Positions 27,811 to 36,243 of a stretch of 36,724 bases of DNA are shown piece after piece. Source of the DNA: Bacillota bacterium (GTDB lineage Bacteria > Bacillota > Clostridia > Acetivibrionales > Acetivibrionaceae); the NCBI GenBank assembly GCA_023421115.1, contig JAEZUI010000063.1, forward strand, positions 1 through 36,724, given 5' to 3'. Position 1 is the stretch's first letter, and each line of letters starts with the position of its first letter. The notes beneath the pieces were generated by a model, which was given only the letters and a program-made list of their open reading frames with translations, was not told the DNA's origin and ran no database searches. The position numbers and the translations under genes are program-made.

Positions 27811-28512
27811 ATGAAATTATGTTGGCTGGGACATTCAGGATTTTTGTTGGAGTTAGGCGGTAAAAAAATATTAGTAGATCCATTTATTAAAGGAAATGGT
27901 AAATTTCCCGACAATTTAGCAAGTGAAATTAAGGACCCTGATTATATTTTAATAACCCATGGGCATGATGATCATATAGCAGATGCGACAAATTTATACA
28001 ATTCGAGTGTTACAAAGATAATTTCCAATGCCGAAATATGTAGTTGGTTTTTTGGACAAGCTGTTACAAATTGTGTCTTTATGAATATTGGTGGAAGTTT
28101 TATTGAAAATGATATACAATTCACTATGGTTGAAGCATTACACAGCAGCAGCATAACTTCAGGAAATCAGATATTATATGGTGGATTAGCCTGTGGATTT
28201 ATAATAAAGTATAAGGATGTATCTATTTATCATTTTGGAGACACCGAGATTTTCGAAAACATGAAATTAATAGAAAAGAATCACAAACCAAACATTGGAC
28301 TAATTCCAATTGGAGATAGATTTACGATGTCTCCTGGCATTGCTGCATCTGCCTGCAATGAATATTTCAATTTTGATTTGGTTGTACCAATGCACTACGG
28401 TACTTTCCCATTGATAACCGGTTCACCGGAAGATTTTATTAAGCATTTAGATAAAAAGGAATCTGCTAAAGTTTTGCAACCGGGAGAATTCATTGATTTG
28501 GGTTCATATTGA
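27811..28512 (+). CDS. Metallo-beta-lactamase-fold hydrolase, UPF0173/YtkL-like
   Basis: The 233-residue protein is a compact, cytoplasmic metal-dependent hydrolase. It has the N-terminal LGHSGFLLE strand, the signature THGHDDH with AD two residues on (metal ligands), HFGDTE, and the C-terminal PMHYGTF histidine. This is the size and layout of the UPF0173 group, whose substrates are mostly unknown. AAAGGAGG (27796-27803) precedes the ATG. It lies between the two giant kinases, 155 bp after copy 1 with no hairpin in between, so read-through is possible. A terminator lies at 28674-28700. Its placement may mean a functional link to the kinases, or that it was simply present between two duplicates. 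Confidence 0.88.
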   Translation: MKLCWLGHSGFLLELGGKKILVDPFIKGNGKFPDNLASEIKDPDYILITHGHDDHIADATNLYNSSVTKIISNAEICSWFFGQAVTNCVFMNIGGSFIENDIQFTMVEALHSSSITSGNQILYGGLACGFIIKYKDVSIYHFGDTEIFENMKLIEKNHKPNIGLIPIGDRFTMSPGIAASACNEYFNFDLVVPMHYGTFPLITGSPEDFIKHLDKKESAKVLQPGEFIDLGSY

Positions 28513-28673
28513 ATATAATAAGGCTTCAAAACCAGTGTAGAAATCCTTCTATTGCATTCTGTATTTCCATAAGCCGGATTTTTTTCACTTGGAAGTATTC
28601 CTCTGAGGTTAATAACTTTTATTCCAGCAATGCTATTTCATAGGTGGAAATCATATAGTTGATTAATAAATAT

Positions 28674-28700
28674 AAACCTTCTTAATGGAGGTTTTTTTTT
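28674..28700 (+). terminator. Rho-independent terminator after the MBL-fold gene
   Basis: AAACCT (28674-28679) pairs with AGGTTT (28689-28694) around a 9-base loop and runs into nine T residues (28692-28700). It lies about 160 bp after the stop codon. Confidence 0.65.
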
Positions 28701-28791
28701 GCAAATATGTTTTGTTACACTTCAACTTTCCCAAAGCATTTATTGATACTTTACCGTTAACACAACACTATTTATAATGATGTGCGTAATA

Positions 28792-28861
28792 AATTTGAGT
28801 TATAATGAAAAAGGCCATCAAATCAATTTTTTAAGACAGGAGTCAACTTTTTGGAATATCC
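28792..28861 (-). repeat. Intergenic palindromic element, degenerate copy E
   Basis: Read on the minus strand, arm 1 is GGATATTCCAAAAAGTTGACT, followed by an A-rich arm 2 relic and the core TTGATTTGATGGCCTTTTT, the same core as copy D. Arm 3 is not recognisable, so this copy appears decayed or truncated. Confidence 0.5.
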
Positions 28862-29062
28862 AATTTAGATTTATTCGAGCAAATGTGGTGAAAAAAGTTT
28901 AAAAATACCTATAAATAATGTACAATGTAAAATATACACAATTGATTATGGGAATTATTTCGGTGAGTTTTGTGTAGATAAGGCCAAAAATATAATTTTC
29001 CAGATAACAATTTCAATAGATACGCTATTTATATTATTAACAATCATAATGGGGGAAGCATA

Positions 29063-32000
29063 ATGATCCGCTTTGCAGGTTATAAAATCATAGAAGAAAT
29101 TTCCATAGATAGTAATTCAATAATTTTACGAGGAACCCGTAATTTAGATAATTGTCCTATCATAATTAAGATATTGAATAAAGAATATCCCTCCTCCAAA
29201 GAACTATCCGATTTCATACGGGAATATGAGATTATGGACAGGATAACTGGTGACGGTATAATGAAAGCTTATTCCATGGAAAAATACAATAACAGTAGAG
29301 CAATCATTATGGAGGATATAGGCGGTGAATCGGTTGACAAAATATTGCACTCCACTAAACTAGATCTTGTGGAAAAATTGTCACTGGCAATTAAAATGAC
29401 CCAATGCCTGATTCAACTCCATAAGCAAAATATTATTCATAAAGATGTAAATCCAAGCAACTTTATTTGGAACTATAAAACAAACCAGGTAAAAATCATT
29501 GATTTCGGTATTTCTGCCGAATTAATGCGAGAAGCATCTCAATGCATCAATTTAAACATCTTGGAAGGTTCATTGAATTATTTATCTCCCGAGCAGACCG
29601 GTAGAATAAATAGACCCATCGATTACAGAACCGATTTATATTCTCTAGGTGTGACCTTTTATGAGTTATTCACTGAGCAATTACCTTTTAAGGGTAATGA
29701 CGAATTAGAGCTGATTTACTCTCATATTGCTAAAACTCCAATTTGTCCAAAAGAAATAAATCTTGAATTGCCTGCCACCATCTCAGATATAATTATGAAA
29801 CTTATGTCTAAAACAGCAGAAGAAAGATATCAATCTGCGTTTGGCTTAAAAAAGGATTTAGAACACTGTTTACAATTGCTTGAAGAAAAAAAGGCAGTTT
29901 ACGGCTTAACACTAGGCAAGGAAGATATTGTCGACAGGTTTGAGATTCCTCATAAATTATATGGTCGTGAAGAAGAAATCGAAGTATTGATTAATGGTTT
30001 TGAAAAAGCAGCCAGTGGTCATTGTGAGTTTTTGCTGGTAAGCGGTTATTCCGGTATCGGAAAATCCTCACTAATTCATGAGATTCGTAAACCTATAACT
30101 GGTAAAAAAGGCTATTTTATATCAGGTAAATATAACCAATTCGAAAGAGCTGTCCCCTACTACGGGATAACTCAAGCGATTAAGGAACTAATAAAACAGT
30201 TGCTGGCACAGCCGCAATCAAGTTTGGATAATTGGAAATCTCGCCTCCTGGATGCAATGGGCTTAAATGGACAGATTATCCTCGATATACTACCTGAATT
30301 GAAACAGATTATCGGACCTCAACCTCAGGTAACCGAGCTCAATCCCTTAGAAGCTCAAAGCCGTTTTAAAATGATTTTCAGTAAATTTATAAATGTTTTT
30401 GCTAGGAAGGAACATCCACTAGTAATTTTTCTTGATGATCTTCAATGGAGTGATACTTCTACCCTGGACTTGCTAAAGTATATATTGGAAACTGGAAAAG
30501 GTAAGTATATCCTTTTCTTAGGGGCATACAGAGACAATGAGGTAAAGGTTGGTCATCCCCTTCAAAAACTGCTGGAGGAACTTAAAAACGGACAACAAGG
30601 GTCAACTCTGCCCTTTAATCAAATATTTCTCAAACCTTTGGAATTCTCTGCAATAAATCAATTGATAGCCGACACATTTCATAGTCATCCCAATGAAACC
30701 AAGTCTTTGACAGACATAATCTTACAAAAAACCGATGGAAATCCATTTTTCGTAAGGAGAGTATTGAGTTCATTATATCTTCAGGGTACCTTCACATTTT
30801 TGTCGGAAAAAGGCCAATGGACATATGACCTAAAAAAAGTAGAAGCTATCGAAATAAGCGATAATGTGGTAGACTTGCTCGTAAAAAGTCTTGAATCTTT
30901 GCCTGTCTCAGCAATGGATATTCTCAAGCTGGTTGCCTGCATTGGGTCCCAATTCGATTTAACGACCGTCTCTCGGATCAGCAAAAAATCATTATGGGAA
31001 CTTGGCAAGGATTTGTGGGTAGCCATCGAAAAGGAAATTGTTCTGCCGCTAAACAACAATTACCGGTTTATCAATACACTCGAAAGAGATATGACTCCTT
31101 CGGATCTGGAAATGCGTTTTTGCTTTGCCCACGACCGCCTCCGACAGGCAGTGTATTCCCTGATTCCAGAACGGAAGAAATGTGAAATTCATCTAAACAT
31201 AGGGAATGAGTATTTAAAGTCTTACAGGGAAACAAAACAGACCGATGCAATTTTTGATATGGTCAATCATTTGAATATTGGCAGGGATTTGATCGGTCAA
31301 AAGTATGAAAAAATTGAACTTGCGGATCTAAATATTATGGCCGGTAATAAAGCAAAAAAATCGACTGCTTATGAGGTAGCGTTAAACTATTTTGAAACAG
31401 CTAAATCACTATTGTCCGATGAAGAGTGGTCTACAATGCCTGATAAGTTCTTCGCACTATTATTAGAACTAGCAACGACTGCTTTGTTGTCCGGGGATTT
31501 ATTAAAAGCTGACAACACATGCGAACATTTATCGATAATAGCTGATAATAACCTAAAAAAAGGTGATGTTACAAATATTAAAGTCCTAACGCTTATCTTT
31601 CAGGGTAAACTGAATGAATGCATCAACGAAATACGAAACACTCTGCTTCTATTCAATATTTCTTTACCTGTAAGTGATGAAGAAATTGAGCAAAAGATGC
31701 AAGAAGGCGTACTGAGTATGCAACAATTTTTAGCCCGCATAACTGTTGAGGAACTTGTCAATCTTCCTGTAATGAATGATCCGGAAAAGCTTATGGCAAT
31801 GGAACTTCTTTTCCAAGCAGTTCCCCCTGGGCGTCAAGTCAATCCCACTCTATATTTTTTGGTGTCACTGATGATGTTTGAACTGACTTGTACTTATGGA
31901 ATCTCGCCTTTATCCTGTAAATGTTTTGTCAATTGTGGCGTTATTCAGGGCAGGATACTTGGTGATTATGAAACCGGCTATAAATTGGGAGAGGCGGCTT

Positions 32001-34252
32001 TTGCATTAGCTAATAAATTTAATGCCGAAGCGGAAAAAACTTCAGTTTATTTTATTTTTCCATTCCTTTCTTACTGGCGAACTCATTATCAGGAATCCCT
32101 GGATTATTATGACATCGCCTGTAGAACGGGATTGGAAACGGGTGATCTTATGCACCTGACTTATGCTATTGCCCATAAAGTTCACTTATTAATGTGGGTT
32201 GGCAAAAATCTTACTGAGTGCAAGGCAGAAACAGAAAATACTATCGATTTTCTCAAGCAGACTAAAGCCAATGTCCCTTTGGTTTTAGCCGATATTGTTT
32301 ACTATACGATTGAGAAATTTCAGACAATCTCTGAGCGCAATGACCAGTTATATTTTGAAAAAAAAGATAAAGAAATGATGGAGAGGATTGAAAGCATTCA
32401 CAATATTGTCTATTTGGCTAGATTTTACGTATATAGTACCTATGTTAATATAGTTATGGATAATATGGAAGCAGCAGCAAAATGGAACACACTAGCAGAT
32501 AAAATTATTTTTGCCGGAGTCTCGGATTTTACCATACCTGATCATTATTTATTTAAGGCTCTAATACTAATTTATAAATGGAATGATACAATACCAGAAG
32601 AACAACCCCAGATAAAAGTAACTTTATGCAATATTCAGCAAAAGTTGAAATACTGGGCGGAAAATTGTCCTGCCAATTTTGAACACAAATACTACTTAAT
32701 TTGTGCCGGAATAGCAATTATAGAGAATAATTCCGTGGACACAATCATCGACTTTTTTCAAAAGGCAATGGATTCCATCAAAAATAACGACTTTATTCAA
32801 ATAAAGGCAATCTGCAACGAATTATTTGGTAAGTTCTGGATAACAAGAGGCAATGAGACAATTGGGAAAGCATATATAAGGGAAGCACACTATTTATATA
32901 AACAATGGGGAGCCTATCGAAAAGTTAAGCTTTTAGAAAAGCAATACTCTCATTATTTTGTTACTGAGGACACTTCCCTACAAGCATCTAGCGTTACAAA
33001 AGGGACAATTTCAAAAATAACTCACAGTTCAATTGATATGACCTCCATTTGGAAATCTACCCAGGCCATTTCGAGTGAAATTAAAATCGAAAAGCTTTTA
33101 ACGATATTAATCCGTATAATGATTGAAAATGCTGGTGCCCAAAGGGGTTGTCTATTACTTCGAAATGAAGTTGACGGACAATTTTATATTGAAGCATTTC
33201 AGGACATTAATTCTGATAAGATTCAGGTTATACATTCTCTTCCCGTAACAGAAAATAGGAAGCTGTGTCTGGAAATTGTACAATACGTTACCAGAACAAG
33301 AGAAACCCTGGTTATTCATAACGCCTGTTCCGATGATGCTTGGCAGAACAATTCTTATGTTATAGAGAACCGTATTAAATCTGTATTGTGCATGCCAGTT
33401 ATTTATCAAAACCGGCTTAAGGGTGTTGTCTACTTAGAGAATAACCTTTCTGATAATGTATTTACTTCCGAAAGATTGGAGGCATTAAAAATCTTGTCTT
33501 CCCAGGCATCCATTTCAATTGAAAATGCCAGACTTTATGAAAACATGGAAGAAAAAGTAAGAGAGAGAACTATACAATTAAATAATGCTAATGAAAAACT
33601 CAAAGAGTTATCATTACATGACCCATTGACTGGCTTGCACAATAGAAGGTATGCTTTTGAATTCACCTTCGATAGGATAACTCAATTTACTCAAAATAAG
33701 GTATTATCACTGGACAATAATGAGTATGAAAGTGTAATTGGGGTATTTTTAATCGATATTGATCATTTTAAGTCGGTAAATGATACTTATGGACATTCGG
33801 TCGGGGACAATGTGCTAGTTACAATATCAAAAACTCTAAAACAGATGATTCGAGCCGAGGATATCTTAGTACGTTGGGGCGGCGAGGAGTTCCTGATTAT
33901 TCTATATAATACAAAACCTGAGTATCTGAAAAAGTTTTCGAGGAAAGTTCTTGATAAGATAAAAGAAACACCAATAGCAGCATCCGAAAATGAAATAATA
34001 TATAAGACATGTTCCATAGGATATGCACAGATACCTTTGGATGTAACCAATCCAAAACTGTTAAACCTTGAACAGATGATAAACATAAGTGATTATGCAT
34101 TATATTGTGCTAAGGAGAACGGAAGAAACTGTGCAGCCCACTTTAAGTTCGTTAAACCTGTTGGAATAAAAGATGAACTAAAAAAGTATTTGGTGAATTT
34201 ATCAAGAACTACTAAATTGAATGAAGAGTATTTCAATATAGAATTTATTTAA
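29063..34252 (+). CDS. Giant Ser/Thr kinase - AAA ATPase - GAF - GGDEF signalling protein, copy 2
   Basis: The 1729-residue paralogue of the 22439 gene keeps every domain in the same order. The kinase landmarks have the same numbers (Lys36, Asp128, Asp147), Walker A is again GYSGIGKSS, and the GGDEF site is RWGGEEF (GGEEF 1606-1610) with RAED (1597-1600) at the inhibitory position. Divergence is uneven. By hand count 55 of the first 60 residues match copy 1, about 52 of 80 match around the helical region (starting MPDKFF), and about 86 of 94 match in the GAF region. The loop before the first GGDEF strand (IGVFLIDID) is shorter here. GGGGG about seven bases before the ATG matches copy 1. The two proteins probably sense different inputs with shared outputs; this is inference. 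Confidence 0.92.
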   Translation: MIRFAGYKIIEEISIDSNSIILRGTRNLDNCPIIIKILNKEYPSSKELSDFIREYEIMDRITGDGIMKAYSMEKYNNSRAIIMEDIGGESVDKILHSTKLDLVEKLSLAIKMTQCLIQLHKQNIIHKDVNPSNFIWNYKTNQVKIIDFGISAELMREASQCINLNILEGSLNYLSPEQTGRINRPIDYRTDLYSLGVTFYELFTEQLPFKGNDELELIYSHIAKTPICPKEINLELPATISDIIMKLMSKTAEERYQSAFGLKKDLEHCLQLLEEKKAVYGLTLGKEDIVDRFEIPHKLYGREEEIEVLINGFEKAASGHCEFLLVSGYSGIGKSSLIHEIRKPITGKKGYFISGKYNQFERAVPYYGITQAIKELIKQLLAQPQSSLDNWKSRLLDAMGLNGQIILDILPELKQIIGPQPQVTELNPLEAQSRFKMIFSKFINVFARKEHPLVIFLDDLQWSDTSTLDLLKYILETGKGKYILFLGAYRDNEVKVGHPLQKLLEELKNGQQGSTLPFNQIFLKPLEFSAINQLIADTFHSHPNETKSLTDIILQKTDGNPFFVRRVLSSLYLQGTFTFLSEKGQWTYDLKKVEAIEISDNVVDLLVKSLESLPVSAMDILKLVACIGSQFDLTTVSRISKKSLWELGKDLWVAIEKEIVLPLNNNYRFINTLERDMTPSDLEMRFCFAHDRLRQAVYSLIPERKKCEIHLNIGNEYLKSYRETKQTDAIFDMVNHLNIGRDLIGQKYEKIELADLNIMAGNKAKKSTAYEVALNYFETAKSLLSDEEWSTMPDKFFALLLELATTALLSGDLLKADNTCEHLSIIADNNLKKGDVTNIKVLTLIFQGKLNECINEIRNTLLLFNISLPVSDEEIEQKMQEGVLSMQQFLARITVEELVNLPVMNDPEKLMAMELLFQAVPPGRQVNPTLYFLVSLMMFELTCTYGISPLSCKCFVNCGVIQGRILGDYETGYKLGEAAFALANKFNAEAEKTSVYFIFPFLSYWRTHYQESLDYYDIACRTGLETGDLMHLTYAIAHKVHLLMWVGKNLTECKAETENTIDFLKQTKANVPLVLADIVYYTIEKFQTISERNDQLYFEKKDKEMMERIESIHNIVYLARFYVYSTYVNIVMDNMEAAAKWNTLADKIIFAGVSDFTIPDHYLFKALILIYKWNDTIPEEQPQIKVTLCNIQQKLKYWAENCPANFEHKYYLICAGIAIIENNSVDTIIDFFQKAMDSIKNNDFIQIKAICNELFGKFWITRGNETIGKAYIREAHYLYKQWGAYRKVKLLEKQYSHYFVTEDTSLQASSVTKGTISKITHSSIDMTSIWKSTQAISSEIKIEKLLTILIRIMIENAGAQRGCLLLRNEVDGQFYIEAFQDINSDKIQVIHSLPVTENRKLCLEIVQYVTRTRETLVIHNACSDDAWQNNSYVIENRIKSVLCMPVIYQNRLKGVVYLENNLSDNVFTSERLEALKILSSQASISIENARLYENMEEKVRERTIQLNNANEKLKELSLHDPLTGLHNRRYAFEFTFDRITQFTQNKVLSLDNNEYESVIGVFLIDIDHFKSVNDTYGHSVGDNVLVTISKTLKQMIRAEDILVRWGGEEFLIILYNTKPEYLKKFSRKVLDKIKETPIAASENEIIYKTCSIGYAQIPLDVTNPKLLNLEQMINISDYALYCAKENGRNCAAHFKFVKPVGIKDELKKYLVNLSRTTKLNEEYFNIEFI

Positions 34253-34370
34253 TTATTCCATCCTGTGAATGTGCTTCAATTGCTTCAAAAAGAATCCATG
34301 TATTTATATACACTTTCACCAGCCTTCGCTAACGAGGCATAATAGCAGATTTATGTTCTTCACCATGCTC

Positions 34371-34703
34371 TCAGAAAGCCGCTCCATCTATCAAACCATT
34401 TATTTCTCCTCGTGGATCTATTATGCCAACATCCAATTTTACATCTTTTAATTCAAATGTATCCATTCGTAAGATATCCACATTTTTTGAAAAGAAATTA
34501 TGCAAACTTCCACCTACGCCATAAAAAGAATTAACTTTATCATTAAGTTCTGCATAAATACCTAAATCATTTACTGCATCAGGCGATATAATTGTTTCTA
34601 CTGCTCCTGTATCTATAACAACATTCTCAATTATTTTTGTTTTACCTCTAAAGTTTAACTTTATTTCAGTAAAAATTAAGCCATCTCTATATTCCATTTT
34701 CAT
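34371..34703 (-). pseudogene. Retropepsin-like aspartic protease, C-terminally truncated
   Basis: The 110-residue frame carries the single-domain retropepsin signature VIDTGAVETIISP and a flap-like FYGVGG, followed by VKLDVGIID. Family members usually end in an INGLIG-(M/L)-D-(F/L)-L hydrophobic segment plus about 20-30 residues. Here the frame ends INGLIDGAAF and stops, so the second hydrophobic motif is lost. GAGGTG precedes the ATG, which overlaps the stop of the upstream remnant. These small proteases often come with a partner gene; the partner here is cut by an intron fragment. Probably inactive. Confidence 0.6.
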
Positions 34704-34797
34704 TACATAGCACCTCTAAAACCGAAAATCTGCTTTATTTCAATATCAATTTTCTCATTTCCGGTATGATACACTAAAATATCATCTTTTGCTCTTA
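34703..34797 (-). pseudogene. C-terminal remnant of the gene upstream of the retropepsin
   Basis: A single open frame directly after the intron breakpoint encodes VRAKDDILVYHTGNEK and then IDIEIKQIFGFRGAM, stopping with TAA that overlaps the retropepsin ATG (TAATG). Such tight coupling implies the two were an operon. Its N-terminal part is missing, replaced by the truncated group II intron. Family not recognised. Confidence 0.45.
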
Positions 34798-35082
34798 CCT
34801 TCTGACAGGTTTTGGTTTGTAGTCTTGTATTGATTTTTGTATCAATCCTATCAGCTTGTTTTTGTCCATTTGCAGGTACTTATCCATCCTGCTGCCATCT
34901 ATACCTGGAGTGTTTGCACCTTTGTTACTTTTTATGTTGTGTATTGCTGTTATTATTGTGACTTCGTTGAATGCAGCTTCCAGTATTCCGTTAAAACTTT
35001 TTCCTGTTTTGCTTTTCTCATAAATGAAATCAAGTGTATCTTTTAACTCCTGTTCGCTCGTGAAGCTGTGCTTAATGTTCAT
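34795..35082 (-). pseudogene. ltrA: Group II intron reverse transcriptase/maturase, N-terminal fragment
   Basis: The 95 residues match the N-terminal RT-0 region of intron-encoded proteins: FNGILEAAFNEVTI, NIKSNKGANTPGIDG, then YKPKPVRR. Normally the frame continues VYIPKxNGKKRPLGIP. Here a TAA follows the second Arg at the junction with host sequence. A complete protein has more than 400 residues with a YADD box, so this is inactive. Confidence 0.85.
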
Positions 35083-35326
35083 AGTCTTAGCTACGGCTCA
35101 CAACCCATATTTCAGGGAGTTAGACTTCACTTCGTTTTAAATCTGTAATCAGCCTGTCTGGTACCCTTCGCCATGTGAACGGCTTTCCCGTTCTCAGACT
35201 ACTACGATACCTGTGTACAACAATTACCTTCTTCGCAACTGCCATACTCCAGTTATTGTTGCATCCCTTGTTCCATTTCGTCTATCCTTATATTTGAGAG
35301 GTTTAGGTCCAACAAGGCGTACGCAC
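34795..35326 (-). mobile_element. Group II intron fragment, 3'-truncated
   Basis: On the minus strand the fragment may start at GTGCGTACGCC (5' end near 35326; GTGCG fits the group II consensus). It includes a stretch resembling the LtrB-type sequence just before the intron ORF (TCGTAGTAGTCTGAGAA, then CATGGCGAAGGGTACCAG). It continues into the reverse transcriptase gene and stops abruptly after PVRR. Domains V and VI and most of the ORF are missing, so it cannot splice or move. Only about 240 bases lie between GTGCG and the ORF, so domain I is also probably shortened, or the true 5' end differs. Confidence 0.75.
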
Positions 35327-35350
35327 GGATGCTGTGGCCTTTAATTGCTG

Positions 35351-35664
35351 CTACATTAGGCCCTTCCATTCCCTTTTACCATAGAGTATCCTGACTACAG
35401 TCACTGTATCGCTTTTTTCTGAAACGACATAAAAAAAAATAAAATTATCAACAAGTAAATCCTTATTCCTCGAAGTGCAAGCATCTCATCTCCTACAAGT
35501 GCATTTCTTAAAGGCATATCTTCAAGAGTAAGAATTCTTTTACCTATGTTATTGACTACTTTGAGTGCAATGTCAGGCTCATGTAACTCATAAGAAATAT
35601 AATAACCTATTTCAAACAAATCTTTTTCTGCTAGCTCAGTAATAACAATGTTGTATTTACTCAT
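35351..35664 (-). pseudogene. ParE/RelE-family toxin, frameshifted
   Basis: The first frame gives a normal ParE/RelE start (MSKYNIVITELAEKDLFEIG) up to LALRGIR. It then runs into a hydrophobic nonsense tail and stops at 35401. In the next frame the expected C-terminus resumes at once: LLVDNFIFFYVVSEKSD, then TVTVVRILYGKREW, ending at TAG (35351-35353). A loss of one base near 35460 explains this. Restored, the protein would have about 104 residues, the normal length. Its ATG overlaps the antitoxin stop by eight bases. The toxin is predicted to be dead unless the shift is a sequencing error or is bypassed. Confidence 0.85.
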
Positions 35665-35923
35665 TTTTCAGACCTTTCTTAATGTCACTTAATGCTGCAC
35701 GAAATGGCCTAACATTTTTGTTTTTTATACATTCTAAACCTTCATCAATTAACTTATATAGTTCAAATTTCCCAACAAGTTTCTCGTAGGTCTCAATACT
35801 CATAACGGCTAAATCGCCTTGTCCATTTTTTGTAATATAAACAGGTTCGCTGTACTTATGACAAAACTCAGATATTTCATTATAATTGTTTCTTAAATCA
35901 GAACTTGGTCTTATTGTAGGCAT
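35657..35923 (-). CDS. Phd/YefM-family antitoxin
   Basis: The 88-residue protein has the Phd/YefM fold signature: MPTIRPSSDLRNNYNEIS at the N-terminus for DNA binding, then PVYITKNGQGDLAVMSIETYE, and a C-terminal toxin-binding tail. It should neutralise the adjacent toxin and repress its own operon. I take the ATG at 35923 because GAGGAGGTG lies just before it; the ATG three codons upstream overlaps that site. The antitoxin is intact although its toxin is frameshifted. An inverted repeat at 35941-35960 is the likely operator. Confidence 0.88.
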   Translation of the reverse strand: MPTIRPSSDLRNNYNEISEFCHKYSEPVYITKNGQGDLAVMSIETYEKLVGKFELYKLIDEGLECIKNKNVRPFRAALSDIKKGLKNE

Positions 35924-35940
35924 ACTAAGCACCTCCTCAT

Positions 35941-35960
35941 TATATCAATATTTTGATATA
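35941..35960. promoter_or_regulatory. Likely operator of the toxin-antitoxin operon
   Basis: TATATCA-6-TGATATA is a perfect 7-bp inverted repeat located 18 bases upstream of the antitoxin start, overlapping where a -10 would lie. Phd/YefM antitoxins typically bind such palindromes. Confidence 0.5.
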
Positions 35961-35984
35961 TCATCAACCTTAATATTTATCTCC

Positions 35985-36243
35985 AGAATTACACAAGCAC
36001 CTTCTCCAGAGTGTGCCCCAAAACCGCCACACGGATGTGGCGTTCCAAACAACCAATTGCACCTAACGTGCACATGCCCGACGCCGTTTGAGCCAGACCC
36101 CAGTGAAAATACCCTTGAGAGCCGCTCCGCGGCCGGCGAAACGGTGTAGTGCGACTCTCCTGCATGGGATGACCCACAAAGCAATTCCTCATGCCCTTCT
36201 ATCCGCACTTTTACGGGCATGTGTTGTTGAACTAAACCGCTAA
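35985..36243. other. GC-rich island of consecutive hairpins
   Basis: This stretch is clearly richer in G and C than the rest of the window. It contains at least four stems: CGCCACA/TGTGGCG (36025-36042, perfect, 4-base loop), GAGAGCCGC/GCGACTCTC (36117-36159, one mismatch), CATGCCC/GGGCATG (36190-36221), and ACCGC/GCGGT near 36235-36248. The open frames through it have no ribosome binding site or family signature. It may be the end of a mobile element, a structured RNA or recombination sites for the adjoining integrase. Confidence 0.5.

Larger units (their letters stand above)
28513..29062. other. 550-bp intergenic region before the second giant kinase
   Basis: This gap holds the terminator at 28674-28700 and the degenerate palindromic element E (about 28792-28861). 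The last 20 bases before the kinase ATG (ATAATGGGGGAA and following) match those before copy 1. No gene is seen. Confidence 0.55.

Noticed and set aside
8627..28861. CRISPR array as an explanation for the dispersed repeats
   Set aside because: Copies lie kilobases apart, in both orientations, with no regular spacers and no cas genes.
22439..34252. Assembly artefact as the reason for the two giant kinase genes
   Set aside because: The copies differ throughout, including indels in the GGDEF region and about one third of residues in the middle, and a unique gene lies between them.
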